DNA from: Photorhabdus thracensis
GTDB taxonomy: Bacteria > Pseudomonadota > Gammaproteobacteria > Enterobacterales > Enterobacteriaceae
Direction of reading: 5' to 3'
Length of the DNA: 64,000 nucleotides
Assembly: GCF_001010285.1 (NCBI RefSeq)
Contig: NZ_CP011104.1
Span: 4,712,001-4,776,000, forward strand
Shown: positions 44,415 through 53,155 of the stretch, in pieces
Layout: every line of letters begins with the position of its first letter
Numbering within the stretch: the stretch's first letter is position 1
Notes under the pieces: model-generated
What the model was told of the DNA's origin: nothing
The model's input: the letters and a program-made list of their open reading frames with translations, nothing else
Databases searched by the model: none
Translations under genes and position numbers: made by a program

Positions 44415-45411
44415 TCTGCCGTTAATCTGGTTCATCATCATTGTGTTCAGCACCATGATGTACATTGTCATGGATGGTTTTGATCTTGGGATTGGACTGC
44501 TCTATCCCACAATTAAAAGCGACAGCGACCGTGATTTAATGATGAACAGTGTCGCCCCCGTCTGGGATGGTAACGAAACCTGGCTGGTACTTGGAGGTGC
44601 AGGTTTATTCGGTGCTTTTCCTCTGGCTTATGCCGTTATACTTGATGCACTGACGATCCCCTTGACATTAATGTTATTTGGCCTGATATTCCGTGGCGTC
44701 GCCTTTGAGTTTCGTTTCAAATCCGCGCCTGAACATCGTCATATCTGGGATAAAGCCTTTATCGGTGGTTCTGTGATTGCCACGTTCGTTCAGGGGGTTG
44801 TGGTCGGCGCCTTTATTCAGGGGTTCCCTGTTGAAAACCGGGCTTATGCAGGTGGCTATTTTGACTGGTTCTCACCTTTCCCGCTGTTCTGTGGCTTTGG
44901 GCTTGTCGTTGCTTACGCCCTGTTAGGCTGCGGCTGGCTGATTATGAAAACCGAAGGCCATCTGCAACAGGCGATGTACCGTGTAGCCCGCCCACTCATT
45001 CTTCTGATGCTGGCTGTCATTATGATTATCAGTTTGTGGACACCATTAATCCATCCGGCAATTGCAGAACGTTGGTTCAGTTTACCTAATTTATTGTTCT
45101 TCCTTCCTGTTCCACTGTTAGTGGCATGGTCGGGCTGGAAATTATTGCGTTCTATCAAACGCAAAACCCATTACACACCGTTTCTGTTAGCGCTGTTGCT
45201 GGTTTTCCTTGGCTACAGTGGATTGGGTATCAGTATCTGGCCGAACCTGATCCCACCGGCTATCAGCTATGAAGCAGCCGCAGCACCACCACAAAGTTTA
45301 GGTTTTATGCTGGTCGGCGCCCTGCTGATCATCCCAGTGATCCTGGTTTATACCTATTGGAGCTACTACGTTTTCCGGGGGAAAGTGAACCATGAACAAG
45401 GCTACCACTGA
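44404..45411 (+). CDS. cioB: Cyanide-insensitive quinol oxidase subunit II
   Basis: A 335-residue integral membrane subunit of the bd-type oxidase. It has repeated hydrophobic spans and the family start MYIVMDGFDLGIGLLYP (residues 18-34). VAPVWDGNETWLVLGGAGLFGAFPLAYA follows near residue 47. It forms the structural partner of CioA and is followed by an overlapping small membrane gene. Confidence 0.93.
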   Translation: MGIDLPLIWFIIIVFSTMMYIVMDGFDLGIGLLYPTIKSDSDRDLMMNSVAPVWDGNETWLVLGGAGLFGAFPLAYAVILDALTIPLTLMLFGLIFRGVAFEFRFKSAPEHRHIWDKAFIGGSVIATFVQGVVVGAFIQGFPVENRAYAGGYFDWFSPFPLFCGFGLVVAYALLGCGWLIMKTEGHLQQAMYRVARPLILLMLAVIMIISLWTPLIHPAIAERWFSLPNLLFFLPVPLLVAWSGWKLLRSIKRKTHYTPFLLALLLVFLGYSGLGISIWPNLIPPAISYEAAAAPPQSLGFMLVGALLIIPVILVYTYWSYYVFRGKVNHEQGYH

Positions 45412-45550
45412 TCAAAACATCCAACGCCCTTCCGTATGGAAACGGATAGGCTGGATGGCAGTAATCTGGCTTTGCGGTGTGATGGCTCTTTTTGCTGTCT
45501 CCACACTATTTCGCCTTCTGATGACAGCAGCAGGCATGAAATTAAAGTAA
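45392..45550 (+). CDS. DUF2474-like small oxidase-associated protein
   Basis: A 52-residue single-span protein (hydrophobic core about 20-45; KRIGWMAVIWLCGV). It overlaps the end of cioB by 20 bp. Tiny proteins of this kind (DUF2474, analogous to CydX) accompany CioAB oxidases and are thought to stabilise the complex. It is short enough to be missed by many gene callers. GGGGGAAAG lies upstream of the ATG. Confidence 0.8.
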   Translation: MNKATTDQNIQRPSVWKRIGWMAVIWLCGVMALFAVSTLFRLLMTAAGMKLK

Positions 45551-45617
45551 TTGTTAACACTATTTAATAAATTGAGCTAAAGTTTTCATCAGTATTGCAG
45601 AACGGAATCTTAACCTG

Positions 45618-46847
45618 ATGAAAACAAGTTCAAATAACTCTCTCTTCACAAACCAAAAGTTGTTTGTAATCAACTCTATTATAAATTTATTTTTACTTTT
45701 TATACTGTTATTGATCAATAAACCGTCTATTCAAGATTTAATTCTACCGTTGCTGATAATGTTAAGCATTACAAATGTATATTTCCTGATAAAAGTAGTG
45801 CATAACTCTGTTCCTGTCAAAGAATGGCAACATTCAAGATACAAAGCAGAGATTAACGCACTGAAACAAAAAAATGGCTATTTGGATTTCCTCTGTCAAA
45901 GCCATTTCAAACTACAAAACTGTAAACTTCTTCCTGAAAAGCTACAGGAGATTTTTTCTCATCTCAATCGCCTGATCCCTTTCTGTGAAGCCAAAATCAT
46001 CTTTTATCCATCGCAACAAGAATATTTCTTCCGCAATCCCCACCAGTGCCCCTATTTCGATATGCCTCTGATTATGAGGTGGAATCTGAATGATAATATT
46101 GATAACTATGGGACACTCTGGATAAAAACACACAGAAATAGTGACTTGACCCCCGATGAAAAAAGCCTGGTTCAGAATGTGGTTGCCTTAATGACGAATA
46201 AACTGTTACGGGAAAACCAAATCCAGTGCCACCATCAGAGTATTTTGGCAGCAGAAAGAGCAGCTATTTCCCGTGAACTCCACGACTCAATTGCCCAATC
46301 GCTCTCTTTCCTTAAGATTCAGGTTAATTGCCTGTATATCGGTAGTGATAACTTATCCAAGCAAAGTTTAACTTCGCTCAATATGATTAAGGATGAATTG
46401 AATATCGCTTACCGCCAGCTAAGAGAATTATTGGCAACCTTCAGGAACGAACAGCCTCAATGTAATCTGCAAGAATCTTTACAGATGTTGGTTAATGAGT
46501 TTAACCATCGTCTGGGCTTCAATATTGAATTCAATTACCGTCTGACACATCAGCACATCCCTGACAGTTACTGTAAACATTTAATACAAATCGTCCGGGA
46601 GTGTTTAAACAATTGCTACAAGCATTCCAATGCAAACTGGATCAGTATTCGTATTTATCCTATTGATGACAAAATCATTACTGTTGTCAGTGACAATGGC
46701 CGGGGCATCAATCTAAATGCAATTGATAAAAACAGATTTGGACTGGCTATTATACAAGATAGAGTCACGCTCATCGGTGGACAATTACAGATAAAAAACC
46801 GTAAAAATGGTGGTACAGAAATAGAAATTCAATTATCACTGGATTGA
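45618..46847 (+). CDS. Orphan NarX-like sensor histidine kinase
   Basis: A 409-residue membrane histidine kinase. Two adjacent spans (about 15-33 and 40-60) are joined by a loop of about seven residues, so there is no periplasmic sensor domain or nitrate P-box. A central GAF-like region with Cys93, 102, 123 and 144 follows, then a HisKA_3 dimerisation helix with His222 (RAAISRELHDSIAQSL) and an HATPase domain (SDNGRGI; GGTEIEI). The kinase core is very like NarX/NarQ. No response-regulator gene is adjacent. The Cys-rich input region suggests redox or oxygen sensing, which would suit the oxidase upstream, but this is inference. Confidence 0.82.
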   Translation: MKTSSNNSLFTNQKLFVINSIINLFLLFILLLINKPSIQDLILPLLIMLSITNVYFLIKVVHNSVPVKEWQHSRYKAEINALKQKNGYLDFLCQSHFKLQNCKLLPEKLQEIFSHLNRLIPFCEAKIIFYPSQQEYFFRNPHQCPYFDMPLIMRWNLNDNIDNYGTLWIKTHRNSDLTPDEKSLVQNVVALMTNKLLRENQIQCHHQSILAAERAAISRELHDSIAQSLSFLKIQVNCLYIGSDNLSKQSLTSLNMIKDELNIAYRQLRELLATFRNEQPQCNLQESLQMLVNEFNHRLGFNIEFNYRLTHQHIPDSYCKHLIQIVRECLNNCYKHSNANWISIRIYPIDDKIITVVSDNGRGINLNAIDKNRFGLAIIQDRVTLIGGQLQIKNRKNGGTEIEIQLSLD

Positions 46848-46893
46848 AAAAGACAGATAAATCAAATTACTGGCATCAGCGCAACTTATTGAA

Positions 46894-46908
46894 TGATAAT
46901 GATTAGCA
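46894..46908 (+). promoter_or_regulatory. Fur box
   Basis: TGATAATGATTAGCA matches the 7-1-7 Fur consensus (TGATAAT-N-ATTATCA) at 13 of 14 defined positions. It lies 78 bp upstream of the siderophore-interacting protein start, so that gene is probably repressed by iron. Confidence 0.75.
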
Positions 46909-46985
46909 TTTGTGTTAATTACTGTTACACTGCATTTTGCTTTATCAGATCATTACCTTCGATAAATTTTCCAGAGGAATTTTAC

Positions 46986-47822
46986 GTGGCTAATAAAACA
47001 ATTGAAGAGAAAAATATTTACCGCCCTGCACCACCGAGGCTTGTTCAGGTAAAAAAAATTTTCGACGTAACCCCCAATATGCGCAGCATTACTTTCGAAA
47101 GTGAAAACCTGGACACTTATCCCACTGAATGCGAAGGTGGGCTGGTAAAAATATTCTTACCTCTTCCGGGACAAATCAAACCGATCTTACCCACTCTATC
47201 CCCAGAAGGCCCAATATGGCCGGCAAAAGAGCTACGCCCGGTTACCCGTGCTTACACCGTTCGGGCTCTGCGTTCCGAACAAAAAGAGATCGATATTGAG
47301 TTCGCACTGCATGACCATGGCGGTCCAGCGGTGGAATTTGCTCACAGAGCCAAAATCGGTGACTGGATCGGTATCACTAACCCCGGAGGTCCTGATCCAT
47401 TACTGCCAAAAGTCAGCAATTATTATATGGCTGGTGACTCAAGTTCCCTGCCTGCAATTGCGGCGCTATTGGAAACAATAAAACCAGACGCTGCCGGACA
47501 GGTGATTATTCGTATCGAAAGTGAACAGGATATTCAGGAGTTGAAAAAACCGGCGGGAATAACAATCCACTGGATTACCGGCGGGGTTGAAGTGACCGAC
47601 AAGATGGTATCCACGTTCAAATCCTGGTCATTACCAACAGAAGATGTCACTTTCTGGCTTGCCGGTGAAGATAAGATGGTAAAAGCGCTTCGTCGCTATG
47701 TTCGCCGTGAAAAAGGTTATGAACGCCACCAGTTATATGCCATCCCTTACTGGAGACATGGCTTTAATGAGGAAGGTTATCACGAGCTGCGCCATGAAGT
47801 GATGGATAGCTTTGCGCTATGA
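46986..47822 (+). CDS. Siderophore-interacting protein (ferric-siderophore reductase)
   Basis: A 278-residue FAD-binding reductase of the ViuB/YqjH family that reduces ferric siderophores in the cytoplasm to release iron. It has the flavin-binding RPVTRAYTVRAL segment, then a NAD(P)H domain and the family C-terminus WLAGEDKMVKALRRYV, YWRHGFNEEGYH. Translation is assigned to a GTG at 46986 with AGAGGA upstream; the longer frame from 46893 would begin inside the Fur box. No siderophore synthesis or receptor genes are nearby. Confidence 0.88.
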   Translation: MANKTIEEKNIYRPAPPRLVQVKKIFDVTPNMRSITFESENLDTYPTECEGGLVKIFLPLPGQIKPILPTLSPEGPIWPAKELRPVTRAYTVRALRSEQKEIDIEFALHDHGGPAVEFAHRAKIGDWIGITNPGGPDPLLPKVSNYYMAGDSSSLPAIAALLETIKPDAAGQVIIRIESEQDIQELKKPAGITIHWITGGVEVTDKMVSTFKSWSLPTEDVTFWLAGEDKMVKALRRYVRREKGYERHQLYAIPYWRHGFNEEGYHELRHEVMDSFAL

Positions 47823-47894
47823 TTAGTGCATAATTTCGGCCAGTCATAATAGGTAAAGGATCACGCCGGGAGATTTTTTCAGGAATCTTGACGG

Positions 47895-47910
47895 TGTGAT
47901 CTATATCACA
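47895..47910. promoter_or_regulatory. Perfect CRP-like site, target unclear
   Basis: TGTGA-N6-TCACA with no mismatches lies 73 bp after the siderophore-interacting gene and 189 bp before the StbD antitoxin gene. It may control the toxin-antitoxin operon or be left from a lost gene. Confidence 0.6.
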
Positions 47911-48031
47911 AGAATGATCTACAACCATTGGGATAGGGACATTATAAATTAAAAGAAAGATATTCATCTGCCAGCTGTGCAGCACCGAAACCAACCAAAT
48001 GCCGGTTAAAGTTAAAGCCGGAAAAGCGGAA

Positions 48032-48084
48032 AGAACTTGTTAACAGGTCTTTTGTTGCCTATAGTGAGACTTGTTAACAAGTCT
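48032..48084 (+). promoter_or_regulatory. Paired palindromic operators of the StbDE locus
   Basis: AGACTTGTTAACAAGTCT (48067-48084) is a perfect 18-bp palindrome. An imperfect copy, AGAACTTGTTAACAGGTCT, lies at 48032-48050. Their GTTAAC centres are 34 bp apart, about three helical turns, just ahead of the antitoxin gene. This fits cooperative autorepression by the antitoxin-toxin complex. Confidence 0.75.
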
Positions 48085-48098
48085 TATTGTGAGGATAT

Positions 48099-48350
48099 AT
48101 GGCAAACATTATTCTAAGCGACACAAGCGCAAGTGTTAGTGAATTAAAGAAAAATCCAATGGCTACTGTAAAGGCGGGCGATGGTTATCCCGTCGCTATC
48201 CTGAACCGCAATCAGCCGGCCTTTTACTGTGTTCCAGCTGAATTATACGAAAAACTGCTTGATGCCCTGGACGATCAGGAGTTATCGCGCCTTGTCAAAG
48301 AGCGCCAACATCAGCCATTAGTGGACGTAGATCTGGATAAGTACTTATGA
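48099..48350 (+). CDS. stbD: StbD-like antitoxin (Phd/YefM family)
   Basis: An 83-residue antitoxin. An N-terminal Phd/YefM DNA-binding part (SDTSASVSELKKNPMATV; AILNRNQPAFYCVPAELYE) is followed by an acidic C-terminal helix that binds the toxin. GTGAGGA stands just before the ATG. It overlaps the toxin gene by 4 bp (ATGA). Its family is best known from plasmid stability and chromosomal StbDE modules. Confidence 0.88.
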   Translation: MANIILSDTSASVSELKKNPMATVKAGDGYPVAILNRNQPAFYCVPAELYEKLLDALDDQELSRLVKERQHQPLVDVDLDKYL

Positions 48351-48634
48351 GTTACCGTGTGAAGTTCAGAGCGGAAGCGGCGAAAGAATGGGAAAAACTA
48401 GATAGGGCAATACAACAGCAGTTCGCAAAAAAACTTAAAAAATGCTGTGATAACCCGCACATACCATCAGCAAAACTTCGGGCAATGCCTAACTGTTATA
48501 AAATAAAGTTGCGCACTTCGGGTTTCCGTCTGGTGTATGAAGTTATTGATGACTGTCTTATCATTGCCGTTGTTGCCGTGGGTAAACGCGAACGGAGTGA
48601 TGTTTATCATCTTGCCAGCGAACGCCTGCGCTAA
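48347..48634 (+). CDS. stbE: StbE/RelE-family mRNA interferase toxin
   Basis: A 95-residue RelE-superfamily toxin that cleaves mRNA in the ribosome. The basic RNase fold is seen in MSYRVKFRAEAAKEWEKLD, the central YKIKLRTSGFRLVYEV (with a catalytic-type Arg) and the C-terminal VVAVGKRERSDVY. It is coupled to stbD by an ATGA overlap. Its last 4 bp overlap the convergent permease gene. Confidence 0.9.
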   Translation: MSYRVKFRAEAAKEWEKLDRAIQQQFAKKLKKCCDNPHIPSAKLRAMPNCYKIKLRTSGFRLVYEVIDDCLIIAVVAVGKRERSDVYHLASERLR

Positions 48635-50232
48635 TCCTCATCCTCCGTTGGTAAAATAGCGTTGGGCAGAGCGCTAAAGGTTCCCCAATAAAAGGCAATC
48701 AAAGACATCACTGCCACTGCAACGATATCCCAGGGCGCAGGAATCATGCCTTTCCCGCCAAATGTGCCTAAATAGGACAGAATGATCATGGCACTGTAGA
48801 AACCGATCAGCCACAAGGCAGAGGTTATCTGTTGGCGCAGGCTCACTTTGCCCACAGGGACTCTGTTTTTGAATAACAAGTAGATGAAGAACAAGACAAT
48901 TTGTAATCCGAGCAGCCAGGAAACGGTTTTCCAACCAGACCAGTAAACAATGAAGGCGGAAACAATAAAAGAGAGCGGGCCAATGATGACAAACCCTTTA
49001 ACATAAAAGGGACGTTTCATCTCTTTGGCATTACGGCGTAAGGCAGAGGCCGTTACTGGCGCTAACGCGTAGCTCAGGATTAACGCCGCTGAAACAACAC
49101 TGATAAGTTTTTCCCATGAAGGAAAAGGTAATGTCCAAAAAATAGAAAGAATAAACGTCAACCAGAGTGCAGGACGTGGTATCCCCGATTTTTCATCGAT
49201 ATGGGTAAACACGTTAAATAACGTTCCACTTTTTGCCCAGCCATAGATAACGCGCGGAGTCGCATTCATATAAATATTCCCAGTGCCGCTTGGGGAGATC
49301 ACTGCATCACATACCACCAAAAAAGCGAGCCATCCCGCCCCGAGTATTAAAGCTATATCGCGAAACGGCAGTGAAAAATATTGTCCAATTTGGTTCCAGC
49401 CGCCAAAGAGTAGATCAGAGGGTATCCCGCCAAGAAAAGCTAACTGTAATAAAACATAAATAACCGTAGACAGTAGAATAGACAGAATAAGAGCAATAGG
49501 GATGGTTTTTTGGGGTTTTTCCACTTCACCGGCGACAGAAATAATTGGCGTCAAGCCAAGATAAGCAAAGATAATACCTCCTGCTGAAACCGCGGCTTCA
49601 ACACCAGAGATCCCAAACGGGGAGAATCCATGAACTTGCAGATTACTCGGATTGAAATAATTAAAAAGGATAGCAATAACGAGCAGCGGAACGATGAATT
49701 TGAAGATACTAATAATATTGTTGAATTTCGCAAAGGTTTTCACGCTGTTGTAATTAAGGTAAAAGAAAAATGCTAATAAAATAAATTGAACCAGCCAGCC
49801 TGCCAGAGTCGGATCACCAGAACCAAGCTGACTGAGAAAAGGGAACCACGCAGCCGCATATTGCCGGGCAGCGACAACTTCAATGGCGATAAGGCTGGAA
49901 AACGCAATTAAGGTGATAGAACCCATTAAATATCCCATGAGTTCACCATGAGAAAACATCGGATAACGGATAATGCCACCTGATTTCGGCAGAGCTGCGC
50001 CCAATTCACAATACACAATGCCGAGTAAGAGCACAGCGATACCACCAATCACCCAGGAAAAAATCCCTGCTGGCCCGGCAATAACAGACACATGACTGGC
50101 GGCAAATAACCAGCCAGAGCCAAAAATAGCACCTAACCCGATGAAAGTTAAATCCGTAAGTGTTAACTGTTTCTTAAATTTTCCCTGCCCTGAATTGGAT
50201 TTTGGCAGTGGAGATTCTTCGTATGGCGCCAT
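48631..50232 (-). CDS. APC-family amino acid permease
   Basis: A 533-residue permease with about 12-14 spans, of the amino acid-polyamine-cation superfamily (LTLTDLTFIGLGAIFGSGWLFA; GIIFAYLGLTPIISVAGEVEKPQKTIP). It resembles the YveA/AspP type described as an aspartate-proton symporter in Bacillus. Here it follows the hydroxyproline genes on the same strand, 107 bp after the aldehyde dehydrogenase, so hydroxyproline or proline uptake is a reasonable guess. Substrate unproven. Confidence 0.85.
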   Translation of the reverse strand: MAPYEESPLPKSNSGQGKFKKQLTLTDLTFIGLGAIFGSGWLFAASHVSVIAGPAGIFSWVIGGIAVLLLGIVYCELGAALPKSGGIIRYPMFSHGELMGYLMGSITLIAFSSLIAIEVVAARQYAAAWFPFLSQLGSGDPTLAGWLVQFILLAFFFYLNYNSVKTFAKFNNIISIFKFIVPLLVIAILFNYFNPSNLQVHGFSPFGISGVEAAVSAGGIIFAYLGLTPIISVAGEVEKPQKTIPIALILSILLSTVIYVLLQLAFLGGIPSDLLFGGWNQIGQYFSLPFRDIALILGAGWLAFLVVCDAVISPSGTGNIYMNATPRVIYGWAKSGTLFNVFTHIDEKSGIPRPALWLTFILSIFWTLPFPSWEKLISVVSAALILSYALAPVTASALRRNAKEMKRPFYVKGFVIIGPLSFIVSAFIVYWSGWKTVSWLLGLQIVLFFIYLLFKNRVPVGKVSLRQQITSALWLIGFYSAMIILSYLGTFGGKGMIPAPWDIVAVAVMSLIAFYWGTFSALPNAILPTEDED

Positions 50233-50339
50233 AATTATTCGCTCTTTTCTGTTTCTTATTTGATATATGCCAGCAGGGTAATTTCTCGTGACAGTGGCGC
50301 AATGTGCATAACTAGCAGCAATGCAAGTATTAAACTGAT

Positions 50340-51923
50340 TTACAATGCTTCCCTACTCATTACCCCATTGATTAATCGGGAAATATTTAACGGATTACGG
50401 TTTTGTAGTGCTGGGGGAAGTAAGGATTCGGGATAGTTTTGGAGACATACCGGACGCAGAAAACGCCAAATAGCCAGTGTGCCAACGGAAGTCCCTCTCG
50501 TATCTGAAGTCGCTGGATAAGGCCCACCATGAACCATGGCATCACATACTTCAACACCTGTTGGGTAGCCGTTGACAACCACTCTGCCAGCGATGTTCTG
50601 TAATCGTCGACTGAGTTCATGCGAATTAGCTAATTCATCGTGTTCACCAATCAAGGTCGCGGTAAGCTGTCCCTGCAAACAGTCAATTGCGCTTAAAAGC
50701 TGGTGCTGGCTTTCAGCTTCAATCACGATAATAACAGGACCAAAAACCTCCTCTTGCAGCAGAGCATTTTTATTCAACAACAAAGCAATATCTGCACAAT
50801 ACAGCATCGTAGTTGCCTGATTTTCATGATGTTCACCAGTGGCTAACTGTGTCATTAAGGGTTCATTATCCAGTTTATGAATACCTTTTTGGTAACTGAG
50901 TAATGTGCCTTGGTTTAGCATTGACTGTGCCGGACGAAGAATGACTTCCTGCATTAATTGAGTAATAAATTGATCAAATTCTGGTGAACAAATGCCCAGG
51001 ATCATGCCCGGTTTAGTACAAAACTGACCGCAACCTAATGTGAATGAATTTGCCAGTTCTTGGGCAATTTGTTTTCCCCGCTGTATTAAAGCGTTTGGCA
51101 GCGCAATGACCGGGTTGATACTCGACATTTCAGCAAAAACCGGAATAGGTTGTGATCGCTGCATGGCCATATCGAACAATGCACGCCCGCCAGCGAGTGA
51201 ACCGGTAAAACCAACCGCCTGAATAATCGGGTGTTTGACTAAATCCGCCCCCACGCTATTGCCATAAATCATATTGAATACACCTGCGGGCATTTGTGTC
51301 GCTATAATAGCGCGCTCAATGGCTTGCGCGATGATTTCGGCGGTGACCATATGGCCGCTATGCGCTTTGAAAACAACGGAGCAGCCCGCCGCTAATGCTG
51401 ACGCGGTGTCACCACCCGCGGTTGAAAAAGCCAAAGGAAAATTACTGGCGCCGAAAACCGCAATAGGGCCAAGAGGAATATAACACTGGCGAATATCAAC
51501 CCTAGGAAGCGGTTTTCTCTCAGGTTGTGCAGTATCAATGCGGGCAGCATGAATATCACCACGGCGTAACAACGTAGCAAACAGCCTCATTTGCCCACTC
51601 GTTCTCGACCGTTCGCCCTGAAGTCGGGCGGGTGACAGAGCCGTTTCTTCCGATACAAGGGCAATGAAATCATCGCCAAGAGCATCAATTTCATCCGCAA
51701 TTTTATCTAAAAAAACGGCACGTCCTTCTAATGATGTTTGGCTATAACGTGTAAATGCATCGGCGGCGGCTTGAACAGCGAGATCGACCTCATGTACTGT
51801 AGCCTGATAAAACACATAACCCATTGATGAATTATCCACCGCTCGCCGGCTGTGTAAACAACGTTCTCCCTCTGCTTGCCTGTGACCACCAATAAACTGC
51901 ATACCTGAATGTGTTACTGACAT
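50340..51923 (-). CDS. 2-oxoglutarate semialdehyde dehydrogenase
   Basis: A 527-residue NAD(P)-dependent aldehyde dehydrogenase with catalytic Cys302 (GCGQFCTKPG) and Glu265 (FAEMSSIN). FGASNFPLAFSTAGGDTASALAAG is characteristic of the 2-oxoglutarate-semialdehyde (type III) branch. It performs the last step of hydroxyproline breakdown, giving 2-oxoglutarate for the TCA cycle. It lies 26 bp after the stop of the deaminase gene, on the same strand. Confidence 0.9.
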   Translation of the reverse strand: MSVTHSGMQFIGGHRQAEGERCLHSRRAVDNSSMGYVFYQATVHEVDLAVQAAADAFTRYSQTSLEGRAVFLDKIADEIDALGDDFIALVSEETALSPARLQGERSRTSGQMRLFATLLRRGDIHAARIDTAQPERKPLPRVDIRQCYIPLGPIAVFGASNFPLAFSTAGGDTASALAAGCSVVFKAHSGHMVTAEIIAQAIERAIIATQMPAGVFNMIYGNSVGADLVKHPIIQAVGFTGSLAGGRALFDMAMQRSQPIPVFAEMSSINPVIALPNALIQRGKQIAQELANSFTLGCGQFCTKPGMILGICSPEFDQFITQLMQEVILRPAQSMLNQGTLLSYQKGIHKLDNEPLMTQLATGEHHENQATTMLYCADIALLLNKNALLQEEVFGPVIIVIEAESQHQLLSAIDCLQGQLTATLIGEHDELANSHELSRRLQNIAGRVVVNGYPTGVEVCDAMVHGGPYPATSDTRGTSVGTLAIWRFLRPVCLQNYPESLLPPALQNRNPLNISRLINGVMSREAL

Positions 51924-51949
51924 AGCGATTTCTCCAAAGGGATCAAAAT

Positions 51950-52870
51950 TCAGAGGCCTACATCAGGCAGCGAAGGACGGTTTGCGAGGGCTTTTTCTAC
52001 AATGGCGCGTACTTCAACCAATATTTCCCCCTCAAGCGGTAAACGTGGTGGGCGGGTAATCGCACTGCCACGGCCAACCATTTCTTCACACAGTTTGATG
52101 CATTGCACCAAATCAGGACGGAAATCCAGATGCAGCAAAGGCATAAACCAGCGATATAACTGCCGGGCTTCTTCATAACGTTTCTGTTTAGCCAGACGGA
52201 ATAAAGTCTCCCCTTCCCGCGGAAAGGCATTCGACATGCCTGAAATCCAACCTTCTGCGCCCACGGCGACTGACTCTAAAACGACGTCATCCAAACCAGC
52301 AAAAAGAATGAAGCGATCGCCTGCTTCATTGGGAATATCACTAAAAGGTCGGGTATTGCCTGATGAATCTTTAAACGCAACGATATTTTCGCAATCGGCC
52401 AGAGATATCAGCATTTCTGGCGTAATATCATTTTTATACAGCAGAGGGTTGTTATATAGCATGATGGGCAAATCGGTAGAAGCGGCAATTGTACGGAAAT
52501 ATGCCCTGTTTTCTTTAGGGGTTGGCGTATAAACCAATGGTGGCATAATCATCACCCCATTAGCCCCTGCCTGGCGGCATTCAGAGACCATTTTACACGC
52601 ATTGTCGGTTGTCAGTTCCGCAATACCCGAAAGAATAGGAACTTTCCCAGCAGTAACATCCACCGCGAGTTCAACGATAGCACGCTTTTCCTTCATGGAC
52701 AGGGAAGTGTTTTCCCCCACAGAACCATTGACAACTAAACCGGAAACCCCATCTTTAATCAGGTTTGTCATGACCTTATGAGTGGCGTCCAAATTAATGG
52801 AAAAATCGGGGTTAAATTGGGTTGTTACTGCCGGGAAAACGCCATGCCAGTTAACCTTTTTCTTGCTCAT
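51950..52870 (-). CDS. lhpC: Pyrroline-4-hydroxy-2-carboxylate deaminase (DapA superfamily)
   Basis: A 306-residue TIM-barrel class I aldolase-type enzyme with the Schiff-base Lys167 (IVAFKDSSGN) and Tyr139 (MLYNNPL). In this gene context it is the deaminase that turns 1-pyrroline-4-hydroxy-2-carboxylate into 2-oxoglutarate semialdehyde rather than a true DapA. The frame extends to 52903. The ATG at 52870 has AAAGGAT upstream and starts the family sequence (MSKKKVNWHGVFPA). Confidence 0.88.
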   Translation of the reverse strand: MSKKKVNWHGVFPAVTTQFNPDFSINLDATHKVMTNLIKDGVSGLVVNGSVGENTSLSMKEKRAIVELAVDVTAGKVPILSGIAELTTDNACKMVSECRQAGANGVMIMPPLVYTPTPKENRAYFRTIAASTDLPIMLYNNPLLYKNDITPEMLISLADCENIVAFKDSSGNTRPFSDIPNEAGDRFILFAGLDDVVLESVAVGAEGWISGMSNAFPREGETLFRLAKQKRYEEARQLYRWFMPLLHLDFRPDLVQCIKLCEEMVGRGSAITRPPRLPLEGEILVEVRAIVEKALANRPSLPDVGL

Positions 52871-53155
52871 GGTCTTATCCTTTGATTGATATTTGACATG
52901 CAAATTGTTTTCATCTTGTTAATAAAATGTGACTTATTGGTTTTGACTGAATAATGGCTATTTCGCCAAAAAGAAGCTTGTCACTTTTCGCAGTGAACAA
53001 TGACGAAATCAGCATAATAGGAATAACAAACTTAAAGCTGAGGGATTGTTACTGGGCCAGATAATTCCTGATTACAAGTAAGTTCTTGAATAAATGAATT
53101 AACCCAATATCGTGGCGGTAAAATGACAAATTGGATCACGATAAGGACGGATATA

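Noticed and set aside
51950-52870. Calling the DapA-like gene a dihydrodipicolinate synthase
   Set aside because: The catalytic Lys and Tyr are shared by the whole superfamily; the gene context (epimerase, dehydrogenase, aldehyde dehydrogenase) favours the hydroxyproline deaminase.
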